Part shown: positions 40,617 to 48,792 of the stretch, in pieces | Layout: each line of letters opens with the position of its first letter | Numbering within the stretch: the stretch's first letter is position 1 | Made by a program: the position numbers and the translations under genes | Notes under the pieces: generated by a model | Databases searched by the model: none | Seen by the model: the letters and a program-made list of their open reading frames with translations, nothing else | What the model was told of the DNA's origin: nothing | Source: Shouchella hunanensis | GTDB taxonomy: Bacteria > Bacillota > Bacilli > Bacillales > Bacillaceae_D | Assembly: GCF_028735875.1 (NCBI RefSeq) | Contig: NZ_CP117834.1 | Span: 186,001-250,000 of the forward strand | DNA: 64,000 nt | Reading direction: 5' to 3'

Positions 40617-41750
40617 TTATAATGGATTTTTATTAATATGTGCTGGTCGTTGAATCGTCTCTACTGCTTCACCTGATTCAGAAAAGACATTCTCTTTACC
40701 ATTGACAAGAATTGAAATTTTTTCGACATCGTTTCGTTCTGTTAGCGATAGCGCAATAGATTCGATAATGGACTGCTCAATATATGCTTGATCGCCAACC
40801 ATCGTTTGAATGGCTTCATTAAAATCAAGAACGAGCTCACCATCTTTAATTTCAGGATCGTTCAGCAACATCATATCGTCATTCATCTCTGTAAGCAGTG
40901 TTCTCATTTGTAAAGATGGACCGTCGATTAACTCATTCACTACAGTAACAATTTCATTATCTGCATCTGCAACTCTTCGCGTAACTGGAACATAGTACGT
41001 TTCATTTTCATGAGACCCTAGGAAATAAACGGTTACATCTTGACTATTCGTAAAGTCAACGACATTGCTATAGTCTAAATTTATACCGTCTTCTCGACTA
41101 AAGTTGCCAACGATAGGCGTTTCGCTCATCGGTAACTGCTCTAGTTCTACCCCGTTCACTTCGATTTTCACTTCATCGACATCTTCGAATTGTGTTAATG
41201 TCCATGTCACCGCTTCAAACATGCCCTTCTCATCTGCCACATTGTATTCCTCGAATTCATTCGAAAAATTAGCAACAGCAATCTTATCTTCTTTTAAATG
41301 ATTTACATCTACCGTTGTTCCTGCAGGTAAGACAGCTCTAAACCCATTCGGTAATACATCTTGAAGCGGGCCATCTGCAACAAGATACTCTAACGATTGC
41401 TTCATAGTACTATCTGTTTTAGGAAGTTCGATTGTTTGCGGTACGACCATACCATTACTATCGAATAAGTAAAGTTGACGCAGGTTTTGCGCTTCTGGAT
41501 CTTGATCAGGCGTTTGCTCAGCATCCGCTTCATTGTTCTCGTCTGTATCCTTATTTTCCTCAGCATCCGATTCCTCTTCAGAATCTTCTTCATCTGCTTC
41601 ACTCAAGGAAGGATCCGTTTCTTCCGTTTCGTTTGTGTACGTGATTTCCGGATCATCTAAACTTACAGGCTCATCCGCTCCAGTTGAACACCCTACTGCT
41701 AATGTAAGTGTGACAATAAGTGGCGCACTGATTCCAACTAATTTCCGCAT
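40617..41750 (-). CDS. gerM: Germination/sporulation lipoprotein GerM
   Basis: 377 residues. A lipoprotein signal peptide ends at the lipobox LAVGC (C21). A very acidic linker of about 70 residues follows (E, D, N and T rich). Then two GerMN domains at about 90-210 and 225-360, each with the DVNHL/VLPAGT-type strands and ALTQFEDVDEVKIEVNG or SLTERNDVEKISILVNG helices. In B. subtilis GerM supports the engulfment-channel ring and cortex formation. The acidic linker is unusually long and charged, as expected for an alkaliphile surface protein. Start ATG with GGGAGGG upstream. Confidence 0.93.
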   Translation of the reverse strand: MRKLVGISAPLIVTLTLAVGCSTGADEPVSLDDPEITYTNETEETDPSLSEADEEDSEEESDAEENKDTDENNEADAEQTPDQDPEAQNLRQLYLFDSNGMVVPQTIELPKTDSTMKQSLEYLVADGPLQDVLPNGFRAVLPAGTTVDVNHLKEDKIAVANFSNEFEEYNVADEKGMFEAVTWTLTQFEDVDEVKIEVNGVELEQLPMSETPIVGNFSREDGINLDYSNVVDFTNSQDVTVYFLGSHENETYYVPVTRRVADADNEIVTVVNELIDGPSLQMRTLLTEMNDDMMLLNDPEIKDGELVLDFNEAIQTMVGDQAYIEQSIIESIALSLTERNDVEKISILVNGKENVFSESGEAVETIQRPAHINKNPL

Positions 41751-41828
41751 TGCTTTCCCTCCCAGAATGGTTGTACTTCCATGTATACGAGCCTACTGTT
41801 CGGTTTAGACCAGCTTGTTCAAGAAAAT

Positions 41829-41860
41829 AAAAAAAACGCTCTTAAAAGAGCGCTTTTTTT
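41829..41860 (-). terminator. Intrinsic terminator after trhO
   Basis: AAAAAAGCGCTCTT / AAGAGCGTTTTTT stem, T-rich on both strands, between trhO and gerM. Confidence 0.85.
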
Positions 41861-41881
41861 AACCATATCTTTCAGAAGCGA

Positions 41882-42856
41882 CTAGGAACGTACCGGGAGC
41901 TTTTCCCCTAGCACGTCTAAGCGCTCTTGATGCTGTTCTGGCGAGAGCTGCTGTTCCTTGACATATAAATTTCTCGGATGCACACGGCATTCAGGTGTAC
42001 AGCCGCGTAAATATTTATGCTCATTATCTTCAGAAGCAAGGATCTGTTTATTACATTCTGGATTTGCACAATTCACGTACCGTTCGCAAGGCTGTCCATC
42101 AAAATAATCTTTTCCAATTACTTTCGGATCAACTTGATTAATTGGGACCGTTAAACGTTCGTCAAAAACGTAGCACTGTCCGTCCCATAATTCTCCTTGG
42201 ACTTCTGGGTCTTTTCCGTATGTCACAATCCCACCATGAAGTTGAGACACATCTTCAAAGCCCTCTTGCTTTAACCACCCAGAGAATTTTTCACAGCGAA
42301 TGCCACCCGTACAGTAGGTTAAAATCTTTTTGTCTTCAAATTGCTCTTTGTTTTCACGAATCCATTCTGGTAGCTCTCTAAACGTTTTTATATCTGGCCG
42401 TACGGCACCTCTAAAATGACCTACATCATATTCATAGTCATTTCGAGCATCAATAACAACTGTATTCTCTTGCTGCATCGCTTCTTTCCACTCAGCAGGA
42501 GATAGATAATTCCCTGTCACTTCAAGGGGATTAACATCATCTTCATGCAACCTCAACGTTACAAGTTCTTCGCGCGGTCGTACATGCATTTTCTTAAAGA
42601 CATGCATTTCTTCAAAATCCTCTTTAAACACAATTCCTTCAAAGAGCGGATTTGACTCAAGCGCCTGTTTATATTGATCGGTTTGCTCTTTTAAGCCAGA
42701 CACCGTTCCGTTGATCCCTTCCGTCGCAACAAGAATGCGGCCTTTTAAATCTAAACTTTTACAAAATGCTAAATGATCAATCGCGAATTGCTCCGGATCC
42801 TCAATGGTTGTGTAATGATAGTACAACAATACACGGTATTCTTTTTCCATGTTCAC
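41882..42856 (-). CDS. trhO: Rhodanese-domain tRNA uridine-34 hydroxylase TrhO (YbfQ/YceA family)
   Basis: 324 residues. TrhO proteins carry out O2-dependent 5-hydroxylation of U34 in tRNAs reading two-fold boxes. An N-terminal acylphosphatase-like domain ([17 protein letters not shown] ... GINGTVSG) is followed by the rhodanese domain at about 120-220, with active-site Cys in [14 protein letters not shown]. The C-terminal cysteine cluster ([21 protein letters not shown]) looks like a zinc site. Start is GTG 42856 or, more likely from family length and spacing, ATG 42850; AAGGAG lies upstream of both. It interrupts the racE-gerM order of B. subtilis together with the ferredoxin gene. Confidence 0.92.
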   Translation of the reverse strand: MNMEKEYRVLLYYHYTTIEDPEQFAIDHLAFCKSLDLKGRILVATEGINGTVSGLKEQTDQYKQALESNPLFEGIVFKEDFEEMHVFKKMHVRPREELVTLRLHEDDVNPLEVTGNYLSPAEWKEAMQQENTVVIDARNDYEYDVGHFRGAVRPDIKTFRELPEWIRENKEQFEDKKILTYCTGGIRCEKFSGWLKQEGFEDVSQLHGGIVTYGKDPEVQGELWDGQCYVFDERLTVPINQVDPKVIGKDYFDGQPCERYVNCANPECNKQILASEDNEHKYLRGCTPECRVHPRNLYVKEQQLSPEQHQERLDVLGEKLPVRS

Positions 42857-42936
42857 CTATCTCCTTATATTTGCAAGATACAATTTGCAGGTGGCTTACC
42901 TCAATTTACATCTGTGCTACTTTTATTCCACTCCAT

Positions 42937-42964
42937 ATTATACAAAAATATCACCAAATGTCTA
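42937..42964 (-). promoter_or_regulatory. Sigma-A promoter of trhO
   Basis: Minus strand TAGACA (42959-42964), 16-nt spacer, TATAAT (42937-42942), directly after the ferredoxin terminator. Confidence 0.7.
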
Positions 42965-42970
42965 GCTTGC

Positions 42971-43019
42971 AAAAAAAAGCTGCCCCGTCAAGGTTTAGTA
43001 AGCAACCTTACAGGACAGC
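42971..43019 (-). terminator. Intrinsic terminator after the ferredoxin gene
   Basis: Minus strand GCTGTCCTGTAAGGTT / AACCTTGACGGGGCAGC long stem with an internal mismatch, then TTTTTTTT. Confidence 0.88.
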
Positions 43020-43034
43020 ATCTATTGAATGTAT

Positions 43035-43274
43035 TTATTCAACGCCGAAAAATGCTTCAGCTTTCTTTAAGTATTTTTCGTCTTCAGGTGCCATTTCGTA
43101 CTCCTCAACAATCGCATCTACCGGGCAAACTCCTTGGCAAGCACCACAATCGATACAAATATCCGGATTAATGTAGTATTGATCTTCTCCCTCTTCAATA
43201 CAATCTACAGGACAAACATCAACACATTCTCCCGCTTTTTCACCAATACATGGACTTAAAATTACAAAAGCCAT
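43035..43274 (-). CDS. fer: Bacterial ferredoxin, 3Fe-4S/4Fe-4S type
   Basis: 79 residues; small electron carrier. The first cluster ligands are in PCIGEKAGECVDVCPVDC: C9, C17 and C21 or C25, where a classical 4Fe motif is widened, as in seven-iron ferredoxins. The second motif CIDCGACQGVCP near 40-51 is a regular CxxCxxC...CP. Strongly acidic tail. The gene stands alone between racE and trhO. An O2-dependent hydroxylase neighbour is noted, but any link is speculative. Confidence 0.92.
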   Translation of the reverse strand: MAFVILSPCIGEKAGECVDVCPVDCIEEGEDQYYINPDICIDCGACQGVCPVDAIVEEYEMAPEDEKYLKKAEAFFGVE

Positions 43275-43405
43275 TCTTTGTTACACTCCTTTGTATAAAA
43301 CCGAAGCTTGTTTACTTCAAATTTTGTAGTTCATTATAGTACTAGCATACACTCGATTCCGAAAAACTTAAAGCATTTCACTCAAAATCTTTCCTTATTT
43401 ATACC

Positions 43406-44224
43406 CTATCGCTCTACTTTTAAACGGTGGTCGAGTGTAATGGACTCGATTTGAGCCGATATCAAGTTAAACCGATCTCGAGCAAACGCTTCAAACGGCT
43501 TCGCTGCGCCTGTAGTAAAGAATCTGTGCTGTGGCGTTTGACCAGCTGTTCGGTTTAACGATTGATGGAACAGCACACTACTCACTTCTCTAGCCGTTTC
43601 CTCTCCAGAAGAAATAACTGTAACGTGAGAAGGTAGATTGTGTTCAATGATGGGCTTTAACAGTGGATAGTGTGTGCACCCTAAAATCAACGTGTCATAC
43701 GTCCCATTTTGTAGTGGTTCTAACGATTCTTTTACGATTAACTCCGCCTCTTCGCCAGCGATGATCCCCTGTTCAACGAGTGGAACAAATAATGGACAAG
43801 CTAGACTTTCTACCTGTACGTCTTCACTTATGGACGAAAGAGCTAGAGAGTACGCTTGACTCTTTATTGTTCCAGTTGTTCCAATCACGGCTATCTGTTG
43901 ATTGTTCGTCACTTTCATAGCGGTAATAGCGCCTGGTTGAATAACACCCACTACAGGAATGTCTAACTGTTGCCTTGCTTCATGCAACACAACAGCTGTA
44001 GCTGTATTACAGGCAATGACGATCATCTTCACTTCAAATGTCAATAAGTGGTCAATCATTTCCCACGTATAGCGCCGTACCTCTTCAACGGATCTCGGTC
44101 CGTAAGGGCAACGTTTTGAATCGCCTACATAGTAAATAGCTTCCTTCGGCAATTGACGCATTAGTTCCGTAGCAACCGTTAATCCGCCATACCCCGAGTC
44201 AATAACCCCGATCGGTTTATCCAT
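43406..44224 (-). CDS. racE: Glutamate racemase
   Basis: 272 residues; makes D-glutamate for peptidoglycan (and poly-glutamate where present). Acid/base cysteines in ACNTATAVVL (near 73) and LGCTHYPLLKP (near 184). IGVIDSGYGGLTVATEL (SG motif) and GDSKRCPYGPRS are present. Thirty-one nt after the MarR gene, so co-transcription is likely, as in B. subtilis ysmB-racE. Confidence 0.95.
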   Translation of the reverse strand: MDKPIGVIDSGYGGLTVATELMRQLPKEAIYYVGDSKRCPYGPRSVEEVRRYTWEMIDHLLTFEVKMIVIACNTATAVVLHEARQQLDIPVVGVIQPGAITAMKVTNNQQIAVIGTTGTIKSQAYSLALSSISEDVQVESLACPLFVPLVEQGIIAGEEAELIVKESLEPLQNGTYDTLILGCTHYPLLKPIIEHNLPSHVTVISSGEETAREVSSVLFHQSLNRTAGQTPQHRFFTTGAAKPFEAFARDRFNLISAQIESITLDHRLKVER

Positions 44225-44255
44225 AAAGTTCTCTCCTCAATAAAACGATCTTACA

Positions 44256-44723
44256 CTATTCTGACCGAATTTCTCGTTTCGTCTTCATTGTTTCTAACAG
44301 CATGCTCAAGTTTTCTTCAAGTATGTTAACTTGTTCACATGAAAAATCTTCGAGCATTTCAGCTAAATAATGCTGACGCTTTTTTATCACTTCTAAAATG
44401 ATCTCTTGACCTTTTGTCTTTAAATGTATTCGGACGACACGACGGTCGGATTCATCTTTAACTCTTGACACGAGCTCATTTTTTTCCATACGATCGATTA
44501 AATCGGTTGTCGTACTACAAGCGAGATGCATGCGATCAGAAAGTTCACCTATGGTCATATCACCATATTCATTGAGCCATTGGAGCGCGACAAATTGTGG
44601 CGGAGTAATGGGAAAATGCGTTAAAATCTCCCTTCCTTTTTGCCTCACTAAATCTGCTACTTTTCGTAGAGACTTTTCAATATCCTCAAACTGGCGATAG
44701 GATACCTCATACGTTTTTTCCAA
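44256..44723 (-). CDS. ysmB: MarR-family transcriptional regulator YsmB
   Basis: About 155 residues with a winged helix at 45-115: TPPQFVALQWLNEYGDMTIG, LSDRMHLACSTTTDLIDRME (recognition helix) and RVKDESDRRVVRIHLKTKG (wing). Long flanking helices serve dimerisation. A TTG at 44723 is preferred because GGAGG lies 8 nt before it; a GTG at 44732 falls inside that site. Ligand and targets unknown. Its stable pairing with racE suggests cell-wall or D-amino-acid related control, as an inference. Confidence 0.85.
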   Translation of the reverse strand: MEKTYEVSYRQFEDIEKSLRKVADLVRQKGREILTHFPITPPQFVALQWLNEYGDMTIGELSDRMHLACSTTTDLIDRMEKNELVSRVKDESDRRVVRIHLKTKGQEIILEVIKKRQHYLAEMLEDFSCEQVNILEENLSMLLETMKTKREIRSE

Positions 44724-44873
44724 CCAAAACACCTCCGCAATTAATCAAACCGTACCTCTTTTATTCTCATTGTACCTAACTATTTCCTATTACCGCAACC
44801 AGTACTTCCAACAATTTAAAGGCAGTTTCACTACATTCCTTTAAATAACCAGACTGTACAACACGCGTAATTA

Positions 44874-44908
44874 AAAAAATTGAGAGAATGCGTTATCATT
44901 CTCCCAAT
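44874..44908 (-). terminator. Intrinsic terminator after ptsI
   Basis: Minus strand ATTGGGAGAATG / CATTCTCTCAAT 12-bp stem, 6-nt loop, TTTTTTT. Confidence 0.9.
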
Positions 44909-44944
44909 CCTTTTTGACCTATATCAGCTAATTTAACAGCCTTT

Positions 44945-46660
44945 TTATTGATAATGCTTTTTAACTAACGTTTCCACCGCTTCTGATGTACTCTCAAGCA
45001 AAGCGTTTTGAGCAAAAGTACTTAACTCTTCTTTAGAAAGCTTACTTAGCTGACTACGCGCTGGTAAAACAGATGTCGCACTCATACTAAATTCGTCTAA
45101 TCCAAGACCAAGTAACAATGGAATGGCAATCTCATCTCCTGCCATCTCCCCACACATACCTACCCATTTGTTTTCTGCATGCGCTGCCTTAATAACCATA
45201 TCAATTAGCCTTAGCACAGCAGGGTGATACGGTTGATAGAGATAGGACACACGTTCATTCATGCGATCCGCTGCCATTGTGTACTGAATTAAGTCATTTG
45301 TTCCAATACTAAAGAAATCAACTTCTTTTGCAAATTGTGGTGCCGCTACAGCAGTGGAAGGGATTTCTACCATGATTCCTACTTCCAGTTCCTCTGAAAC
45401 CGTTACACCGTCTGCTTTTAGCTTTTCTTTCTCATCAGCTAAAATTTCTTTTGCTTCACGAAGTTCTTCGATTGTCGCAATCATTGGGAACATAATTTTT
45501 AAATTTCCGTATGCACTAGCTCTTAAAAGCGCACGTAATTGGTCACGAAACATATCTTGTTTTTCTAAACAAAGACGAATCGCACGGAAACCTAAAAACG
45601 GGTTCATTTCTTCCGGTAAATCAAGGTACGGAAGCTCCTTATCGCCACCAATGTCGAGTGTACGGATCACAACAGGCTTGCCTTCCATTCGTTCAACCAC
45701 TTCTTTATACGCTTCAAACTGTTCTTCTTCACTAGGAAGCTCTGTTCTTCCCATATAAAGAAATTCTGTACGATAAAGACCAATGCCTTCTGCACCATTT
45801 GCAAGTACACCGTCTAAGTCTTGAGGAGTTCCAATATTAGCTGCTAATTCAACATGAACACCGTCTTTTGTGACTGTTTGTTCATTAACAAGCTTAGCCC
45901 ATTCCGCTTTTTGTTCAGCAAACTGTTGTTGTTTTTGCTTGTAAGTAGTAAGTTCCTCTTCTGATGGGTTAATTAAAACATCGCCATCAATACCATCAAC
46001 GATAATCATATCGCCATTGGCAATCGTTTTCGTCGCTTGTTTTGTTCCAACAACTGCTGGAATCTCTAAAGAACGAGACATAATAGCAGAATGTGATGTA
46101 CGGCCACCAATATCTGTGGCAAAACCTTTAATGACAGCTGGGTTTAATTGCGCTGTATCAGAAGGCGTTAAATCATGTGCAATAATAACAGTATCTTCGG
46201 CGATTGCTGCCAATGATACTACTTGAATGCCCATTAAGTGCCCTAATACACGACGAGATACATCACGAATATCAGCAGCACGTTCTTGCATATATGCATT
46301 ATCCATGTTTTCGAACATGGAAATAAACATATTAGCTACTTCGTTTAATGCATATTCAGCTGTAACTCCATCATCATTAATTTTTCCCTTTACAGAATCA
46401 ATTAATTCAGGGTCACTTAATACAAGTAAGTGGGCAGAGAAAATCTCAGCTTTATCTTCGCCAAGTTCTTTTAATGCCTTTTGTTTAATTTCTTCTAGTT
46501 CTTTCGTAGATTGTGCTAACGCTTCCGTTAAACGTTCTACTTCTTTCTCTTTGTTCGATGCTTCTTTTTGCTTAACCGTAAAGTCAGGTTCTTCATGAAC
46601 AAAAGCTTTAGCAATCGCGATTCCTGCAGAAGCAGCGATTCCTGTTAGTGTGTTACTCAT
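44945..46660 (-). CDS. ptsI: PTS Enzyme I (phosphoenolpyruvate-protein phosphotransferase)
   Basis: 571 residues; takes phosphate from PEP and passes it to HPr. Phosphorylated His is H190 in [20 protein letters not shown]-binding TIM barrel with [50 protein letters not shown] and the catalytic Cys in [10 protein letters not shown]. Its ATG overlaps the ptsH stop by 1 nt (TAATG). In B. subtilis ptsHI follows ptsG elsewhere; here it sits between ysmB and gerE. Confidence 0.97.
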   Translation of the reverse strand: MSNTLTGIAASAGIAIAKAFVHEEPDFTVKQKEASNKEKEVERLTEALAQSTKELEEIKQKALKELGEDKAEIFSAHLLVLSDPELIDSVKGKINDDGVTAEYALNEVANMFISMFENMDNAYMQERAADIRDVSRRVLGHLMGIQVVSLAAIAEDTVIIAHDLTPSDTAQLNPAVIKGFATDIGGRTSHSAIMSRSLEIPAVVGTKQATKTIANGDMIIVDGIDGDVLINPSEEELTTYKQKQQQFAEQKAEWAKLVNEQTVTKDGVHVELAANIGTPQDLDGVLANGAEGIGLYRTEFLYMGRTELPSEEEQFEAYKEVVERMEGKPVVIRTLDIGGDKELPYLDLPEEMNPFLGFRAIRLCLEKQDMFRDQLRALLRASAYGNLKIMFPMIATIEELREAKEILADEKEKLKADGVTVSEELEVGIMVEIPSTAVAAPQFAKEVDFFSIGTNDLIQYTMAADRMNERVSYLYQPYHPAVLRLIDMVIKAAHAENKWVGMCGEMAGDEIAIPLLLGLGLDEFSMSATSVLPARSQLSKLSKEELSTFAQNALLESTSEAVETLVKKHYQ

Positions 46661-46923
46661 TATTCTCCTAATCCCTCTTTTACAACTTCTTCAATTGCTG
46701 CTAATGCTTCATCAGCGTCCGAACCTTCTGCTTTAATTGTTACATCAGCGCCTTGTCCAACACCTAATGACATAACACCCATAATGGATTTTAAGTTTAC
46801 AGACTTTCCTTTATACTCTAACGTAATATCTGAAGAGAATTGACCTGCTTTGTTCACAAGCTGTGTTGCTGGACGAGCATGAATTCCTGTTTCCGCTGTA
46901 ATTTTAAACGTTTTTTCTGGCAT
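46660..46923 (-). CDS. ptsH: Phosphocarrier protein HPr
   Basis: 87 residues. Catalytic H15 in [10 protein letters not shown] and the HPr-kinase site S46 in [11 protein letters not shown], both at the canonical positions. The protein therefore serves both sugar transport and CcpA-dependent catabolite control, which fits the cre sites elsewhere in this window. Preceded by a consensus promoter and a ~145-nt leader; no ptsG or GlcT antiterminator target is seen. Confidence 0.98.
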   Translation of the reverse strand: MPEKTFKITAETGIHARPATQLVNKAGQFSSDITLEYKGKSVNLKSIMGVMSLGVGQGADVTIKAEGSDADEALAAIEEVVKEGLGE

Positions 46924-47073
46924 AATAAGTTCCTCTTTTCTATAGAATAATTTAGTTGTGTCCGATTTTTTTGATCTTTCTCAACCATACCCGGAATGAG
47001 CAATAACTAACATCATGTTTCATTAAAAAATCTAAAACCTCATTCAGGCTAGATCTTTGTTTAAAACATCGTC

Positions 47074-47102
47074 ATTATAGCATGCCCCATTTCCCCTTTC
47101 AA
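47074..47102 (-). promoter_or_regulatory. Sigma-A promoter of ptsHI
   Basis: Minus strand TTGAAA (47097-47102), 17-nt spacer, TATAAT (47074-47079). The leader between ~47067 and 46923 has no clear terminator or RAT-like repeat. Confidence 0.85.
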
Positions 47103-47203
47103 CACAAAAGAATCCTTATTTCTTTGTATTTAGACTAAATCCGACATCAAATGCTCACAAGCGTATTTCGACACCTTGTTTTAGAAGTTTTTTCATGAAT
47201 GCT

Positions 47204-47232
47204 CACATCTTCCATTCATTATACATATACTG
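47204..47232 (+). promoter_or_regulatory. Candidate sigma-K promoter of gerE
   Basis: CAC (47204-47206), 17-nt spacer, CATATACTG (47224-47232). The sigma-K pattern is AC-N17-CATANNNTA, so only the last base deviates. gerE is a known sigma-K target. The gap also holds the divergent ptsHI promoter. Confidence 0.5.
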
Positions 47233-47296
47233 TTTTGACTAAAGCCTTTCTGGTTACGATAGCCATCTCTTAGCCCGGCATGAAGGAGTGAACATA

Positions 47297-47521
47297 TTGA
47301 AAGGAGCAGACTTCGGACCTAAACCCTTGCTTACAAAAAGGGAACGCGAAGTATTCGAACTACTTGTCCAAGATCAAACGACAAAAGAAATAGCGAATCA
47401 TCTTTTTATTAGCGAAAAAACCGTTCGTAATCACATTTCGAACACAATGCAGAAATTGGGAGTAAAGGGGCGCTCTCAAGCAGTAATTGAGCTTATTCGA
47501 CTTGGAGAAATTCAAATATAA
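47297..47521 (+). CDS. gerE: Late mother-cell sporulation regulator GerE
   Basis: 74 residues, the exact family size; a free-standing LuxR-type helix-turn-helix. LLTKREREVFELLVQDQTT, KEIANHLFISEKTVRNHISN (HTH) and KLGVKGRSQAVIELI are close to identical to GerE proteins. It activates and represses sigma-K-dependent coat genes late in sporulation. The start is TTG at 47297, 8 nt from AAGGAG; the GTG at 47288 overlaps that site. One of the few plus-strand genes in the window. Confidence 0.97.
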   Translation: MKGADFGPKPLLTKREREVFELLVQDQTTKEIANHLFISEKTVRNHISNTMQKLGVKGRSQAVIELIRLGEIQI

Positions 47522-47547
47522 AAAAAGCCTGCAAAGGGCTTTTTTTA
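47522..47547 (+). terminator. Bidirectional terminator between gerE and ysmA
   Basis: AAAAAAGCC / GGGCTTTTTT short stem with T-tracts on both strands, in the 23-nt convergent gap. Confidence 0.75.
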
Positions 47548-47985
47548 TATGCGTATTTTTTGCTTAATGGATTCTTGAAAAGGAGATGCCTTCCCTGTTT
47601 TTCCGTCAATTTGGACAAGTGAACCGCGGCCAAGCAAAGTCGGTTGATCATTTACTAAGCCTAAATAATGAAGTTCCATTGACGAAGTCCCTAGCTGCTG
47701 AATCTTCACGCCAACGTTCACCTGATCTCCATATTTCATTTGTGCTACATAATCACACTGTAAGTCTGCAGTAACAATCATTAATCCATTGCCTTTTAGC
47801 CATTCTTCCATTAACCCTTTGCTTTCAAAAAAAGCTAAACGCGCTTGTTCAAAGTAAATAAAAGCAACGGTGTTATTCACATGTCCAAATGCATCTGTTT
47901 CCGAAAAACGAACGGAGATGTCTGTAAAGAAATCAAATTCTTTTTTCCAGTCTTCTAGATTTTCAATATATGCTGGTAACCGCAA
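47545..47985 (-). CDS. ysmA: Hot-dog fold acyl-CoA thioesterase YsmA
   Basis: 146 residues of the 4-hydroxybenzoyl-CoA thioesterase family. Active-site region VRFSETDAFGHVNNTVAFIYFE (split: SETDAFGHVNN) near 26, then VTADLQCDYVAQMKYGDQV and a final strand set. It sits between gerE and sdhB, as ysmA does in B. subtilis. Substrate unknown; acyl-CoA hydrolysis inferred from family. Confidence 0.9.
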   Translation of the reverse strand: MRLPAYIENLEDWKKEFDFFTDISVRFSETDAFGHVNNTVAFIYFEQARLAFFESKGLMEEWLKGNGLMIVTADLQCDYVAQMKYGDQVNVGVKIQQLGTSSMELHYLGLVNDQPTLLGRGSLVQIDGKTGKASPFQESIKQKIRI

Positions 47986-48004
47986 AGGTATCGCTCCTTT
48001 TGAT

Positions 48005-48036
48005 AAAAAAAAGACTGCCTAAAAGACAGCCTTTTT
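48005..48036 (-). terminator. Intrinsic terminator of the sdhCAB operon
   Basis: Minus strand AAAAAGGCTGTC / GGCAGTCTTTTT stem with G-T pairs and a following T-tract, just past the sdhB stop. Confidence 0.85.
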
Positions 48037-48042
48037 CGAGTT

Positions 48043-48792
48043 TTAATAACTACCAAAGAAATTTTTAAAGGATTGCAGCGCCGTTGCACGATTCAGCGAG
48101 GCAATGGATGTTGTCAAAGGAATTCCTTTCGGACAAGACTGCACACAGTTTTGTGAGTTTCCACAATTCAACAGTCCCCCTTCATCCATTAATGCTTCAA
48201 GTCGTTCTTCTTTATTCATTTCACCAGTTGGATGAGCATTAAACAAACGAACTTGTGACAATGCGGCTGGACCGATAAACTCTGATTTTGAGTTTACATT
48301 CGGACAAGACTCTAAACAAACACCACATGTCATACATTTTGAGAGTTCATATGCCCATTGACGGCGTTTCTCAGGCATTCTCGGCCCTGGACCTAAATCA
48401 TACGTACCATCGACCGGAATCCACGCTTTTACTTTCTTCAATGAGTCAAACATGCGGCTACGGTCTACCATTAAATCACGAACGATCGGGAATGTGCGCA
48501 TTGGCTCTAAACGTATTGGCTGTTCCAGTTTATCAATTAAAGCTGTACACGATTGCTGTGGTTTGCCGTTAATGACCATTGAACATGCCCCGCACACTTC
48601 TTCTAAGCAGTTCATATCCCACGCTACCGGTGTTGTACGCTCACCTTTCGCGTTAACTGGGTTACGTCGAATTTCCATCAAGCAAGAAATGACGTTAAGG
48701 TTTGGCCGATACGGAAGTTTAAATTCTTCATCGTATACGCTACCGTCTGGACCATCTTGTCTTGAGATAATAATCGTAATCATGTCACTCAT
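48043..48792 (-). CDS. sdhB: Succinate dehydrogenase iron-sulfur subunit
   Basis: 249 residues; carries electrons from SdhA flavin to the membrane anchor. [2Fe-2S] ligands in CLEEVCGACSMVING ... SC (near 61-82). [4Fe-4S] and [3Fe-4S] ligands in KCMTCGVCLESCPN and NCGNSQNCVQSCPKG. Start overlaps the sdhA stop by 4 nt. Confidence 0.97.
   Translation of the reverse strand: MSDMITIIISRQDGPDGSVYDEEFKLPYRPNLNVISCLMEIRRNPVNAKGERTTPVAWDMNCLEEVCGACSMVINGKPQQSCTALIDKLEQPIRLEPMRTFPIVRDLMVDRSRMFDSLKKVKAWIPVDGTYDLGPGPRMPEKRRQWAYELSKCMTCGVCLESCPNVNSKSEFIGPAALSQVRLFNAHPTGEMNKEERLEALMDEGGLLNCGNSQNCVQSCPKGIPLTTSIASLNRATALQSFKNFFGSY

Noticed and set aside
45354-45758. 134-residue serine-rich ORF opposite ptsI
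   Set aside because: Same reason: shadow frame within ptsI.
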